Positions 35,403 to 46,761 are shown, counted from the first letter of the stretch. The stretch is 64,000 nucleotides of DNA from Catonia carolina (GCA_035578175.1 JAQMRL010000003.1:99927969-99991968), one strand, 5' to 3'. The notes: generated by a model not told the origin, from the letters alone. Numbers and translations: made by a program.

Positions 35403-36683
35403 TTTTCCGGGGTTCCTACGGCCGGCGCCGCTTCCCGCACTTCAATCTCCATTCTCTTCTATCCTCCCAATCACCCTCATCCATCCCTCTCTCCGTCATG
35501 GCTTCCTGTATTCCCTTTTTCCACGTTTTCCTTGGTCTACCTTTCTTCCTTCTGTTGGTTGGGACATAAGACAACATTCTTTTTGGCCACCTCTCATCAC
35601 CCATTCTCTGCACATGACCATACCATATCAGTTGTCGTCTCTCTATCCTATCCACAATGGTATCTTCTACATGAGCTCTTTTCCTGATGTCGTCATTCCG
35701 GATATGGTCCAACCTGGACACTCTGCATGAACGGCGCAGAAAGTCCATTTCAATTGCTTTAAGCTGGCTGTCTATTTTTGATGTTATTTGCCAGCACTCT
35801 GCCCCATAAGTTGTTATTGGCTCCACAATAGTGTGGTACAACTGGACTTTTGTATTCATGTGCATTTTTGCAGACCATAAAATCGGGTTCAATTTCCGGA
35901 TTGCTATTCTCCCTTGCACAATCCTATTTTTAACATCCTTCCTAGTTGAACCGTCTGATGATATGTAGGTCCCCAAGTACTTGAATTCCTTTGTGCTCTT
36001 AATAATTTTGTTGTCGACTTGAAGATCATTGGACTCTTCCCCTATAACCAAGTATTCGGTTTTGCTAATATTAATATTCAACCCCCATTCACAGTATTCA
36101 TCCAAGAGTTTCCTTGTCATATAAGCAATGTCCTCTTCTTCGTTAGCTATGAGCACTTGATCATCGGCAAACAGTAGTGTATACAAACAGGTATCTCCAA
36201 TTTCAATCCCCATTCCATTACATTTCTTGCGCCAGGTGCTCAGTGCTCTTTGTATATATATCTTGAAAAGAGTTGGTGATAAACAACACCCCTGCTTCAA
36301 ACCCTTGTTAACCCTGAATGGCGCAGATATTTTATTATTCAATTTAATCACACATTCTGAGTTCCTATAAAGTGTTCTTATTGCTCTGATGTAGCCTTTG
36401 TTGATGTTTGTTTCAGATAACACCTCAAACATCCTATTGATGGGAACATTATCATAGGCCTTTTCCAAATCAATAAACATTAGATGCGTACTCAGATTCC
36501 TTTCCGACCGTTTCTCTACCAATTGTTGGAGAGTGCTGATATTGTCCAGGCACGATCTGCCCGCCCTAAAACCACATTGCTCTTCTATTTCCTCAAAGTC
36601 CTGCTCTAGTCTTGTTTTCAGGATTCGACCATACAGCCTTCCCATAGCACTGGTTACTGTTATGCCTCTATAGTAGAGGAGTG
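35403..36683 (-). mobile_element. 5'-truncated LINE inserted in repeat B
   Basis: A 1.28-kb LINE piece in minus orientation. It is flanked by 14-bp direct repeats and ends in a short A run next to the left duplication (CCCCGG then As on the minus strand). It keeps the RT palm, thumb and C-terminal region but has no apurinic endonuclease and no ORF1. Target duplication, 5' truncation and A tail are what target-primed reverse transcription produces. The open RT frame suggests a young insertion. RTE- or Jockey-like; clade not resolved by eye. Confidence 0.9.
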
Positions 36684-36861
36684 CCTGTAGAGGTTTTACT
36701 AAGTAAAAACGAGGAGTGACGTGGTTTACAGTTGCCTTCCTCACTGAATGGAAAAGTACGCTTATCAGCATGCCGGGCCCTCTGAAAAGCACATATTTTC
36801 CACTCTGCAAAGATACCTTCACTTCATTCACCACACGGTCTGGCTGTATAATGAAATTCAT
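35416..36861 (-). CDS. Chimeric ORF: repeat-B leader fused to LINE reverse transcriptase
   Basis: A 481-codon open frame. Residues 1-59 come from repeat B (MNFIIQPDRVVNEVKVS...LVKPLQ) and residues 60-481 from the truncated LINE. RT landmarks: GFRAGRSC (97-104), DLEKAYD (131-137, first catalytic Asp), KGLKQGCCLSPTLF (186-199), FADD (231-234, catalytic pair), FKYLGTYIS (293-301). A thumb with 'TTYGAECW' follows, then a basic C-terminus 'RRKKGRPRKTW' (437-447). RNA-directed DNA polymerase would be its known activity. The endonuclease is absent, so it cannot be autonomous. The B-derived start is accidental: the frame happens to be continuous across the target duplication. No sign that it is expressed. 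The plus-strand frame 35344-35730 is its shadow. Confidence 0.85.
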   Translation of the reverse strand: MNFIIQPDRVVNEVKVSLQSGKYVLFRGPGMLISVLFHSVRKATVNHVTPRFYLVKPLQALLYYRGITVTSAMGRLYGRILKTRLEQDFEEIEEQCGFRAGRSCLDNISTLQQLVEKRSERNLSTHLMFIDLEKAYDNVPINRMFEVLSETNINKGYIRAIRTLYRNSECVIKLNNKISAPFRVNKGLKQGCCLSPTLFKIYIQRALSTWRKKCNGMGIEIGDTCLYTLLFADDQVLIANEEEDIAYMTRKLLDEYCEWGLNINISKTEYLVIGEESNDLQVDNKIIKSTKEFKYLGTYISSDGSTRKDVKNRIVQGRIAIRKLNPILWSAKMHMNTKVQLYHTIVEPITTYGAECWQITSKIDSQLKAIEMDFLRRSCRVSRLDHIRNDDIRKRAHVEDTIVDRIERRQLIWYGHVQRMGDERWPKRMLSYVPTNRRKKGRPRKTWKKGIQEAMTERGMDEGDWEDRREWRLKCGKRRRP

Positions 36862-37053
36862 TACTTCAGAGGAGATAACTATTATTAGTTTCTATTACAC
36901 CTCTGCCTCTTCTGTTCTTAAATGATTCAGTCATTTAATTGGCTGACCATGTGATAAGAAACAGAACTATTTATTTTAGCCCTGTAACGAACAGATTGGG
37001 TGTAAATAATAATTTGATACTCCACCTTTCTGTCTTTGGGCTTATGAAATTTT

Positions 37054-37754
37054 ATTTATTGGTTTAAAAGATACAGGATTTTCCCCTGAAATTTTTAATT
37101 TAATCTTTACAAATAAATATGAAAATCCTGACAAGCGCACTCGATCATTCTTTAATTTTCTGTTCACCTAAAAAGCCTAAATTCGACACATTCGTTCCTT
37201 ATAGAGTTAAACAGAAAGACTATAGCATTTATATTTCGGTTCATTGTTTTAAGGTTTATTGAGGAGTTGGCAATACACATTGCTTCTAAACCTTTCAGAT
37301 GAGCTTCAGTTCTAAAAATCTGTATTCTTATTCTGAAAGAGATTTCTAGGAAACTTAACAATATAAATTTCGATAAATCGCTTCTTAAGGTCGGGAAAGA
37401 GTAACTCATCTAACACAATAAAAAAATTATTTTTGTCCCTTCCTAAAGAGCTGCAATATTGAAAATAGGCAATAGTATTCTTGAAGTAGGTAATATCTGG
37501 TAAAAGTAAAGTTTGTAGTTAAACGGAAAAATGGATAAAATCAATAAACATTTAGTGCACTCAATCATTTAGATTTAGTGCACTCGTCTGATGCTACAAA
37601 GAAGTCCACTTGCATGGTGGGCGTGTGTACATAAAGATGTAAAAAAGTTTTTAAGGAGACAAAATTAACCTATTTTAATTAATCTCTTTCAGCATCGTTA
37701 TTTTTTCTATATGTTAGTATTTTGTTTAATTTTATTAAAATATGTCAGTTTATT
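37054..37754. other. Unassigned DNA
   Basis: A short direct repeat ATTTAGTGCACTC occurs twice (about 37550-37587). An 81-codon minus frame (37164-37409) has no domain. Confidence 0.45.
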
Positions 37755-38300
37755 TATTTAGTTAGATATACATTACGATTTAATACTGAACTAAAGTAAG
37801 CTGTACAAGTATACAATATTTTAAACTAAATATATTGATACTCAAAAACTCTTCTTCACAAAGAGTTCTGTCCGCGCATAAGAGTATACAAAAAAAATTA
37901 ATTACTTAATACATTAACTACTATAAAAATTACTAAGATAAATTACTACAGTTAAATAGGTTACAAGGATTGCGTTAAACAGAATTTAAAAAAAAAAAAC
38001 ATAAAATAAATGATAAATTCAATTACATTTACATAAAATATCAAAAATATATTTTAATAACAATAGAAATTAAAAAAAAACTTTTATTTTATAACTATAA
38101 CTACTCTACAATATATTTTAACTAACACAATGTAAATATTTTTACTTTATGGGAAATTAATTCAATAAATGAGCATAAACAAAAAAAGTCACTATCACAA
38201 AGATAAAAATAAAAACTAAGAAGAACAGTTTCTTTTAAAACTTGGAAAAGTTTCTCAAGTTCTTACTGGTAGATCGATTGTATATGATATTTAAATGTTT
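37755..38300 (+). repeat. Repeat D, copy 1
   Basis: Inverted match to 45000-45530: 'actcttcttcacaaagagtt' followed by 'ctgtccgcgcat', the actaaa/atattg region, and 'ttttaaaacttggaaaagt'. About 540 bp and non-coding. No terminal repeat identified. Confidence 0.72.
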
Positions 38301-38914
38301 TAATAGATGTGATGACATAATATTGTGTATATGGGTTGGAAGTACATAAACGAATCGTCTCTGAAGATTATTTAAGTGTAATGATTATAGTTACTATGTT
38401 ATAATACCATAAAAATTATAGTTAGTCTAAAAAAAATTGTAAAATAAATTATGCATTTCTGGAGTCAAGCCCCTTTTTCAATACCGGTAGAAAAATCCAC
38501 CATATAATAATTGCAAAGTTCTGCTATAGTTTAGTTCTACGTAGTTGTTTTCTTTCAATACTTCGAACAAAATATATAAAGTTTAACTTAAACGAAGAAA
38601 TGACTTCTGGCAATGAAAATAATTATGTTAATGTTTACATGGTGGAACATGATTTATTTACTAAATCATAATTTTCATTATTGCTATCCATTGTTAACTA
38701 ACGGGTGTTTCAAAAAGAACACAACTGTAACATTAAGAAGGTAGAAGTAATGCACTGGTAAATTTCGTATCTCGTTACATTTCAGTTAGTAAAACTGTAT
38801 TCAAGCTTAACAGCTTGTAACAATTGAAATGTCGTTATTGTGCACCAGCGCTAATTCGGTATCTATTCGTCTCTATTGTGTGAACAATAGATTATGGAAA
38901 CAACAATAGATTAT

Positions 38915-38938
38915 TATGGGAAACAATAGTTTCCCATA
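38915..38938. repeat. Perfect 10-bp hairpin
   Basis: TATGGGAAAC, AATA loop, GTTTCCCATA, in the leader of the DUF4817-type relic. No U-run follows, so not a terminator. Confidence 0.8.
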
Positions 38939-38968
38939 GATTAACGTGGGTTTATTCGTGAGACTTAT

Positions 38969-39237
38969 TTCACTTATAAATCTTACGATCAAGTGAAAAA
39001 CGAGTTTCTGTTAACATTTCCCAATTCTACTATTCCGAATAATTCGATAATAATCATACGTTTGTTAAATAAATTTCGTAAGACTGGGAGTGTACAAGAT
39101 CGCAAAAGTATAGATTTTCTCTCACATGTCGCTCTCCTAGAAAATTTCTTCTAGAAAATCGCTCAGTAAGTTATCTTCAAAGGCTTAGATTTCACTATCT
39201 ATTCTGTTCAGGGCTACTAGAAATTTAATTTAGTTGT
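38969..39237 (+). pseudogene. N-terminal HTH (DUF4817) transposase fragment
   Basis: The frame reads FTYKSYDQVKNEFLLTFPNS, then TIPNNSIIIRLLNKFRKTGS, then VQDRK. This matches the conserved 'Y--V---F---FP----P----I-RL--KFR-TGSV-D' pattern of the DUF4817 helix-turn-helix domain found in many arthropod transposon proteins. In-frame stops follow (about 39149, 39164), so it is inactive. The DDE domain is not visible. Confidence 0.72.
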
Positions 39238-39355
39238 TTACTGCATCAATGTGGTACATGCAAAAAGTACAGCATGGAAAACGTTTGTAGTATTTTCGTT
39301 GTTTTCGTCCTCTTGTCGATAAAAACGGGATTGAGGTGTTGGATCTTTTTTCATT

Positions 39356-39440
39356 GGCTGCCTCCGTAGCGTAGTGGTAGCGCGCTAGCCTACAACACGG
39401 AGGTCCCTGGTTCGATTTCCGGCTAGGGTCTAGAAATTTT
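39356..39440 (+). mobile_element. tRNA-derived SINE head (family S4)
   Basis: GGCTGCCTCCGTAGCGTAGT start with A box TAGCGTAGTGGTAGCGC, B box GGTTCGATTTC, then 'ggctagggtctagaaatttt'. The acceptor ends do not pair as a functional tRNA. A relative lies at 41861. Confidence 0.75.
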
Positions 39441-39743
39441 AACTCGTTGAAATCCGGCGTTACAGTAACAAATCGGTACAAAACAATAGTCGCTAACGAC
39501 CAAGCTGTCGATGTAGCTTAAACAAATAAAAACCTCTAAATGTATGATTAATTTTAATAACGAATAGAAAAAAATCCTAGCGTATAATACATCGCCATTT
39601 TTTCAAAAAGTAATAAATGAGCCTTGTAAACATTTCCAATTTAAATTCTGTAATTTTTTGTAGTCTCGTGACTGTATATATGATACATCACATCCCAAGT
39701 AAATAAACGAATATGTTTGTTTTAAAGATGGGCAGTCATTTTG

Positions 39744-40116
39744 GCTGCCCATAACAGACAGGTGGAGTGTCAAATTATTTACACTCAGTCTGTTCGTTGC
39801 AGGGCTAAAAAAAATATTTCTGTTTCTTATCACATGGTCAGCCAATTATATGACTAAATCATTTAAGAACAGAAGAGGTAGGTCTCCTCTGAGAGTAATC
39901 AATTTCATTATACAGCCAGACCCTGTGGTCAATGAAGCGAAGGTGTCATTTGCAGGGTGGAAAATATGTGCTTTTCAGAGGGTCCAGCATGCTGTTAAGC
40001 GTACTTTTCCACTCAGTGAGAAAGGGATAGGTAAACCACCTCACTCCTCGTATTATTTATTAAAACCTTTACAGGTTCAAACCTGCCTTTCGGATGATAG
40101 CCTAACCTAAACAACA
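39744..40116 (+). repeat. Repeat B, copy 4
   Basis: Plus copy from 'cccataacagacaggtgg' to 'gatagcctaacctaaacaac'. The internal frame (39850-40110) is open for 86 codons and shares 'INFIIQPDPVVNE-KVSF' and 'WKICAFQR' with copy 1. Confidence 0.78.
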
Positions 40117-41460
40117 TTCAAAATGAATTCTTCTGAGATGATTAGTACACCTGAAACCCATAAAATGTTTCTTCTCTAAAGAATTTGGAAGTTCTATCGC
40201 TTAGCTGCTGTATTTTGTGTAGCTTAAAGTATAATGCTTGGTCATTGAAGACTACAGTGAGATAAGGAACCGCAGCATTTAAATTTTACGTGTGAAAATT
40301 TTTAGACATTATTTGGAAATCGAAACCAAGACCTTCTACTTTGTCGTCTGTGTTTAATGAAAATATTTTAAATGTTCTAAATTTTAGTGTTTCAAAACTA
40401 CCGTGCTTTTGAGATAGTCAATACCCCTGAAACATTTATCTTTTCCTAAAAATTGTCAGGAGGTTATATCGATCAGTTCTGTTATTTTATGTTACGTACT
40501 GTATATCCTAAGTTATCAACTAAATGGCTATTTAAAACTAGTGAATTTTTTAAATGGTAGCTGTGAATTTCAAAGCTGTTTAAACCGTACGAACAAGGGA
40601 TCCACTTGTTTTTACTCTTTGAATTCAAATAATTACATTTTCCGCAATGGTTAAAACTTCAAAATCGGTTAAAATATTAATAAAATAGCAGTAGTAATAA
40701 AATATTATGTGGGAAGAACAGTTTGCCATGTAATTCATCTGTTTTTGATTTTATTAAAGTCAAGCGTTGTCTAAATAAACGGCAATTCGTTTTGTTTATA
40801 CTCCCTTAATTTTATCAATAAGCGTTAAATAATTACTGACTGTTATCTATTTACTAACAGGACCGTAATATCCTATTTCAACAGTTCAGTCATTTACGCG
40901 TACAATGCAGTCAAATTGTTTCCGTCACTAAGTTTACTTGCGTTAGTCAGGGACTATATAATAGAACCTCTTTGTTCAGCACTAACCAGTGCGCTGTAAT
41001 TAAATTGTCAGTATAACTGAAGTAACCGAAGGGTCAATAAAGCTCTGAAAACTTTTGCAGTTAACCGCATTTAATAGGTAGGCTCACTTAGTACTTTACT
41101 CCAACAAACGTGAAATAATGGAAACTCTTTTTACAAAGGAAAAGTAGTAATATTTTGAAGTTAATTTAAAAAAATACTATCAATATATAAAGTTTTAAAA
41201 TAAAAATTCAAAATTAAGGCATTATAAAATTGTAGTTTTCGCAGAAGCTCTTTATGGTGTAAAAAGTTTCCTAATAGTTTCTGAGAAAAATTATAGCCTA
41301 AGTAAAGATAAAAAACCTTTTAGAAGAAGAAACATTGAACAAGGTATGAAAACGAAAAGAATAAATCAAGAAAATTAGAAGAAATTTATGAAAATTGCGA
41401 AAAAATAAAAATATATTCACGACAAAAGATTGAGATTTTACGGACGTGCGTATTTATCTT
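40117..41460. other. Unassigned AT-rich DNA
   Basis: No recognised gene or repeat. Confidence 0.45.
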
Positions 41461-41770
41461 TCAGTCCTTGGCCGACTACACCCAGTCAAAATGGACTTTG
41501 ATCAGTTTAGTAGCCGCCAAACTTTGATCAGTTTAGTAGCTGAGAGGCCGAACCCAAACGAGTGGGTACGGACGTGAGCCGCAGGGCGCCCCACTCCCCT
41601 CAGTACTCGTGTAAACGTTGGACGAGTCGCCTTCTAGCTCGTTACGCCGCTGAAGTGTTTTGCACGTGGCTACTATACCACACATGAAAGTACATTGTAC
41701 TACGGCCATCGCCCGATAACCTAGAAAGCAGGCAAGTATAGGGTACGTAGTTAAACCGCAGTTTTATGGG
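41461..41770. other. Local GC-rich patch with 20-bp direct repeat
   Basis: About 300 bp of clearly higher GC than the flanks. A 20-bp perfect direct repeat (41495-41514 and 41521-41540) has a 26-bp period. No frame, pol III box or terminal repeat identified. Could be part of an unrecognised LTR or a short untranslated exon. Confidence 0.4.
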
Positions 41771-41860
41771 CACGCTCTGTATCTATAGAAAACATGAAAT
41801 CGGATTAATAAAGAAATATTTAATTTTTATGAAAATAGACAAGAATAAAGAAGTAAAATT

Positions 41861-41950
41861 GGCCGCCTCCGTAGCCCAGTAGTTGGCGGGTGCAAAGCGG
41901 AAGTTCCGGGTTTGGTTCCCTTAGATGTTCCCCGGAATTTTTTTACCATA
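41861..41950 (+). mobile_element. tRNA-derived SINE head (family S4), decayed
   Basis: GGCCGCCTCCGTAGCCCAGT, an A-box-like region, 'gcaaagcggaagttccgggt' and a mutated B box (GGTTTGGTTCCC), then 'tccccggaatttt'. Related to 39356-39440. Confidence 0.68.
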
Positions 41951-42139
41951 TAGCTATGTAAATCTGAAAACTATAATACATTAACAATAATTTACATTAT
42001 ACAAGGTGAAGGAAATAGATCTAACAAACTATTGTTTGTTAGTTTGGTTTTGGTATTAAAGTCGCGGTAGAAAAACGGTTGGCTATATTTTTAAATACGT
42101 ATTTTATGTTAGTAGTTTCATATTAGTATACATTAGTTT

Positions 42140-42470
42140 ATTATTCATTAAATATTTAGTTTATAGCAATGAGATATGGTCTTATTTATTTATTTTTCTC
42201 ATGCTCTGCTGATAGAGCTGGCGCCCAATTTTTGTTTATTATTTATTTTTTTAGTTCATATGAAAGTATTTGTCCACCGGTATAGTTGAAGGTGGTGCAC
42301 TATATATCCTTAAGGATAAGCCTTTTCTTAATGTTATATATTACTTAAGGAAAGCCAGAATTTTTGTAGGGATGGTATGTTTACATTTAGTTTGTTCTAA
42401 AATGCACTAAAGAAAAATGTAAAATTTTGACTTATGGAATTTCTAAAATGACTGATTCAGTTATACAATT
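42140..42470 (-). repeat. Repeat F copy 2 joined to repeat G copy 3
   Basis: 42140-42305 matches 1540-1724 in reverse. 42307-42470 matches the left end of repeat G (33785, 51636) in reverse, through 'gtagggatggtatgtttaca' and 'ttctaaaatgactgattcag'. Confidence 0.6.
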
Positions 42471-42616
42471 AATAAATTTTTTAAAGGAACTATAATCTAA
42501 ACTTATAATAAATCTGATTAACCAAAACAATAGGCTATCATCTAAACATTAAAATATTTATTTTGTAAAGATTACTTCTATGTTTCCTTTTCCCATACTT
42601 GTAATAATTCCTTTAT

Positions 42617-42938
42617 CCACCGGACTGGTCTAGTGGTAAAGTCATCGCCGCGAGACTTAGATTCTTGGTTCAAATCCTAGTAAACGTAGTTGTTACTTTT
42701 ATACGGATTTGAATACTAGACAGTGTACTTTGATGGTTGTTTTTTGTTATTACTACATTGATTTGATGGATTTTGACGATGTACTTTGATGTATGAGGTT
42801 CTCTCAGGAATGGTCGGTCTGAGTCTGTACAAGACTACACCTCACTAATAAGTTATACATATCATACTCATCTCATTGGCTCATGGTGTTGCTTATTGTA
42901 CTTAAATTAAACAGATAGCGACGTACACACATTAGAGA
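42617..42938 (+). mobile_element. tRNA-derived SINE (family S2)
   Basis: CCACCGGACTGGTCTAGTGG head with A box TGGTCTAGTGG, B box GGTTCAAATCC, body 'atacggatttgaatactaga', 3' 'acgtacacacattagagatt'. It abuts LINE L-b sequence on the right. An extra internal stretch near 42735-42790 distinguishes it. Confidence 0.82.
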
Positions 42939-43079
42939 TTGTTCCCTCCACTGATTCCGGTACTCCTCCACTTTTTCATTCAAGTAAAATACACCCAATT
43001 CAGATCTAATTTCCTCGTTATGTATTAGATCCAGCCTCGAGCAGCCCTTCACCCTTCTTAAAAACCTCATTTCAATAAA
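42939..43079 (-). mobile_element. LINE L-b fragment
   Basis: The minus frame (42873-43070) contains 'RRVKGCSRLDLIHNEEIRSE' and 'LNEKVEEYRNQWRE', matching 32737-32949. Only ~140 bp survive, directly after the S2 SINE. Confidence 0.75.
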
Positions 43080-43288
43080 AAAATGAACTATATACCTATT
43101 AAGTTTTTTATGTGTAAATTAAACAATACAAATAATAAGGGAGCAAAAACGAGGAAAATTTAACATATTGGGAGCCAAATAGCCGTGAGGTGGTAAAGAA
43201 CCATTTTTGCCAATTGTTGAAAATTTTAAATGTCTATTTCTAGTGTTGTAGCTAAGGTGTCTCCTGTCTAGGTATAATATATAATTTT

Positions 43289-43636
43289 TAATAAGTAAAA
43301 ATGAGGAGTAAGATGGTTTACTATTGCCTATTTAGCTGAGTTGAAAGAGTATGCTTATCAGGATGCCAGGCCCTCCGAAAAGCCTCTACTTTCCACCCTG
43401 TTAATGACACCTTCATTTCATTCACCATACGGTCTGTCTGTATAATGAAATTCATTACTCTCAGAAGAGATAACTCTGATTTGTGTCATTTACACCTCTA
43501 TCTTTTGTTCTAAATAGTTCAGTCATGTAACTGGCTGACTATGTGATAAGAAATAGAACTATTTTTTGTAGCCCTGGAACCAGCAGATCGAGTGCAATTA
43601 ATTTAACACTCTATGTGCCCTTATGGGCATTATCTA
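43289..43636 (-). repeat. Repeat B, copy 5
   Basis: Minus copy starting inside B at 'ttaataagtaaaaatgagg'. The far end ('atgtgcccttatgggcat') meets the tail of LINE L-b at about 43638. Confidence 0.72.
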
Positions 43637-43637
43637 T

Positions 43638-44207
43638 CTTCTTCTTCTTCTTCTTCTTCTTACAATCAAGGATTAGGCATAAGCCTGTTCCGAACTCACA
43701 AACCATCCTGTACTTTTATACAAACACAAGAAATTTCAACCCGTACATATCAACTACTGCTATCTTCTTCGAGGTCTTTCCGGCTCCCTTCTTCCAACTG
43801 CAACATATTCCGTCACTTTAAAAGGTGTTCTCTCCTCTGGTATCCGTTCCAATTGTTCCCTCCATTGATTCCGGTACTCCTCCTTTTTTTCATTCAAGTA
43901 AAATACACCCAATTCAGATCTAATTTCCTCGTTTATATTAGATCCAACCTCAAGCAGCCCTTCGCCCTCCTTAAAACCATAATTTTAGCTACTTGAATCC
44001 TACTTTCTAGGCGTTTCGTGGTAACCCATGACTCACTTCCATAAAGAAGGACTGGGGCTACCATTACCTTGTATAACTTTACTGCTGTCTCTGTTCTAGC
44101 TCTGTTACCCAGTGTCTTGTTAATGGTACCTCAAATAGCTTGAAATTTATTTATTTTATTTTCGACATCCAAGTCCCTATCAAAGCTCATATCGGAGCCC
44201 AGATAGT
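43638..44207 (-). mobile_element. LINE L-b, 5'-truncated copy with CTT/GAA tail
   Basis: On the minus strand it starts ACTATCTGGGCTCCG (44207) and runs through the same thumb and C-terminal domain as 32496-33055. It contains 'MSFDRDLDVENKINKFQAI' before a stop. It ends in 'cctaatccttg' plus a GAA tail (CTT repeats at 43638-43661). TTATCTATCT occurs at 43630-43639 and 44215-44224, a plausible target duplication. Confidence 0.8.
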
Positions 44208-44225
44208 TTTAGTTTTATCTATCTA

Positions 44226-44999
44226 TAGTTATAGTATTATCTATCCTTACGTATTGAATTAATTTTTTTTTACATAAGGTTCTCTTACATATCCACAGTG
44301 TATTTTCTATACGCTGAAAAATTAATATAATTACTTGATACTATTTTTATGTAATACGTTATGAATAAATTATATTGAGCTGAAATTTGATTGTAATAAA
44401 TAAGCGTCTTCATATAAATTTTTAAAATGAAACCTTCTCCTTTAAAATTGTATTTTAATATATTTTAAATAAGGAATGTATCAGTATATATTATATGCTA
44501 TTTCTCGGAGATGCATTTTGTAGAGCCATGATAGAGCTTCAATTCATTCAACCAAGTTATATTACAGCAAACCTTGTACTATAGAATGTCATTTGCTATA
44601 TTATTTAGTAAACTATATGTTTTGGTACGGTGCATAACATTATTAACATTATTAACATGTTGTAACATAAAATACTCAAGGTGCTAAACACAAAAGAGTT
44701 ATCCGAGTTGGAAGACGAAGAGTGTAAAATGAATGCACACGCTTGCAGACGGTTTTATGTGGGTTTAGATTCATTATTAGTCCTTGAGTAAAAACTACTC
44801 AAAGACTTAACTCAAACTAGTAAACAAGGTTACCTCTTCTAACGTAATTATAATATTATTCAACAAGTCAGAAACAGATTCCTTTATCTCTATTCAAATA
44901 ACGAATTAAAGTAATATTAAACAATAAAACCCACGTTAAAAAAATATATTGCCCTGCAACTAATGGTCAATAACTATGTATTAACTACCTTTTAAAACA
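44226..44999. other. Unassigned AT-rich DNA
   Basis: Nothing recognised. Confidence 0.45.
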
Positions 45000-45530
45000 T
45001 AAACTTAAATATCATACCCTATCGATCTGCGAGCAAGAACTTAAGAAACTTTTCCAAGTTTTAAAATAACTGTTCATGTTAGTTTTTACTTTGCTCTTTG
45101 CGATAGTTTACCTGTTTCTTTTATTTTATAGTTATAAAATAAAATTGTTCATATTTTTCTTCATATTACAAATTAAATGTACAAACATAATTATTATTAA
45201 GGTTTTTTTTTAAAATTACCATTGTAATTAAAATAAAAATATATTATTATTGATATTTTGTGTAAATTTGAAATGTAATTGAATTTATAATATATTTTCT
45301 GTTTTTTCTTTTAATTCTCTTTGACTTAATACTTGTATATATTTAACTGTAGTAATTTGTATAGTAGTTATAAGTTTTTTAAGTGATTAAATTTGTTTCT
45401 GTATACTCCTATGCACGGACAGAACTCTTTGTGAAGAAGAGTTTTTGCGTATAAAAATACTTAGTTTAAAATATTGTATACTTATACAGCTTAGTTTAGT
45501 TCAGTAGTAAATCATAATATATTATTTATC
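45000..45530 (-). repeat. Repeat D, copy 2 (inverted)
   Basis: Reverse-complement partner of 37755-38300, about 7 kb away, including 'aacttttccaagttttaaaa' and 'cacggacagaactctttgtg'. Confidence 0.72.
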
Positions 45531-45982
45531 TAAATAAAATTCATGTACGTTTAGAAGCTACGTAAAATATAATTTTAAGAACTACATGAAATTAGAAAAC
45601 CGAATAAAAATTGGTTCAGCCATTTTAGAGAAAACTGATAACAGACCTTTGATTGACAAATTATTACAATTGGTTACAAAAACGATTATAAACTTACAAA
45701 TTTTGAACTCTAAAATGTTAATTTAGAGTTTAATATACCTATTATAAGTAGATAAATTAAAGTATAAAATAAATACAACCTAAGTTATAATAATAAATAA
45801 TATTTATTAATACTAAATGATTGAATAGTAAAATGTCTGTAAATAATTAATAAAATAAAATACTAAGGTATAACGTATTTTTATTTAAAATAATAAAGTA
45901 TAATAATAGATAAATTAAAAAAATTTGATGTAAATTTTCCGTTCAGAGCTCCTGCTGGAGACTGGGCTAAAAGTAACGGTAA

Positions 45983-46761
45983 ATATCTGGTGTGACACTC
46001 ACTCGACTTTCTCTTGTCAATGCCAATAATGATAATTATAATCTAACATTAATAATATAACAAAAAAACTAACCTTAAAAAACATAACTTAATTTTAAAC
46101 ATGAGTGATGCAAAATGAAACCAACCTAAATTAATAATACGGAAATTCACTCTAAACTAGGCTCTAGAGGAAAATGCTTAAATAAACGTTGTAGATCTTT
46201 TAATTTCCTATAAATTTTATTATATACACTTTTTTAGTAAAATGCATTGATACTAAAGTCAAAATCTTAAAAAAATAGATTTTATTTTTACAGATTTTCA
46301 TGAAATAAAAGAGAAAATTACTAATTACCGCCAAACTAAGCGTTACACAAAGAAATGTTTGGAATAATAGTGTTAGGTTTTTAGATTTTCTACAACTTTT
46401 GCCCTTAAATGCATAGTAAGGCCGAAATCTTAAAAAAAACATTTTTTCTACGAGAGCCAGCCTCCCCAAGAAATTCAACAGACATGGCGTCTACCTTCTC
46501 TTGTAGACTCTACAAGATTTTTTATGCTCTACAATGTAGGTTATAAAAAATGTGGTATATGAGGCGATTTTAAAAAATCGTAGAAGCCGTTTTTGAGAAA
46601 TCCGCAAAAATGTGAAAAATCACACGAATAAACTACTACTTCCGGTTGACCGATTTTGATGAAAGTGTTTGTGTCGGGTCCTCTAGTGGTATATAACTTA
46701 AGTTTAAAGTTTCAACATCGCACAATGTTTCGTTTTTAGATATTTTGTTCACACACATGCG

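Larger units (their letters stand above)
35350..37053 (-). repeat. Repeat B, copy 3, split by a LINE
   Basis: B sequence lies at 35350-35402 and 36684-37053, with a LINE between. The B break coincides with a 14-bp duplication (35389-35402 and 36684-36697, CCTGTAGAGGTTTT), so B was the target of the insertion. Confidence 0.88.
38700..39237 (+). mobile_element. DUF4817-type DNA transposon relic
   Basis: Starts near 'gggtgtttcaaaaagaacac', a terminus-like motif, followed by an untranslated leader with a perfect 10-bp hairpin (38915-38938). A decayed transposase N-terminus then begins at 38969. No matching right end was found. A SINE begins at about 39356. Assignment depends on the protein piece. 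Confidence 0.6.
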
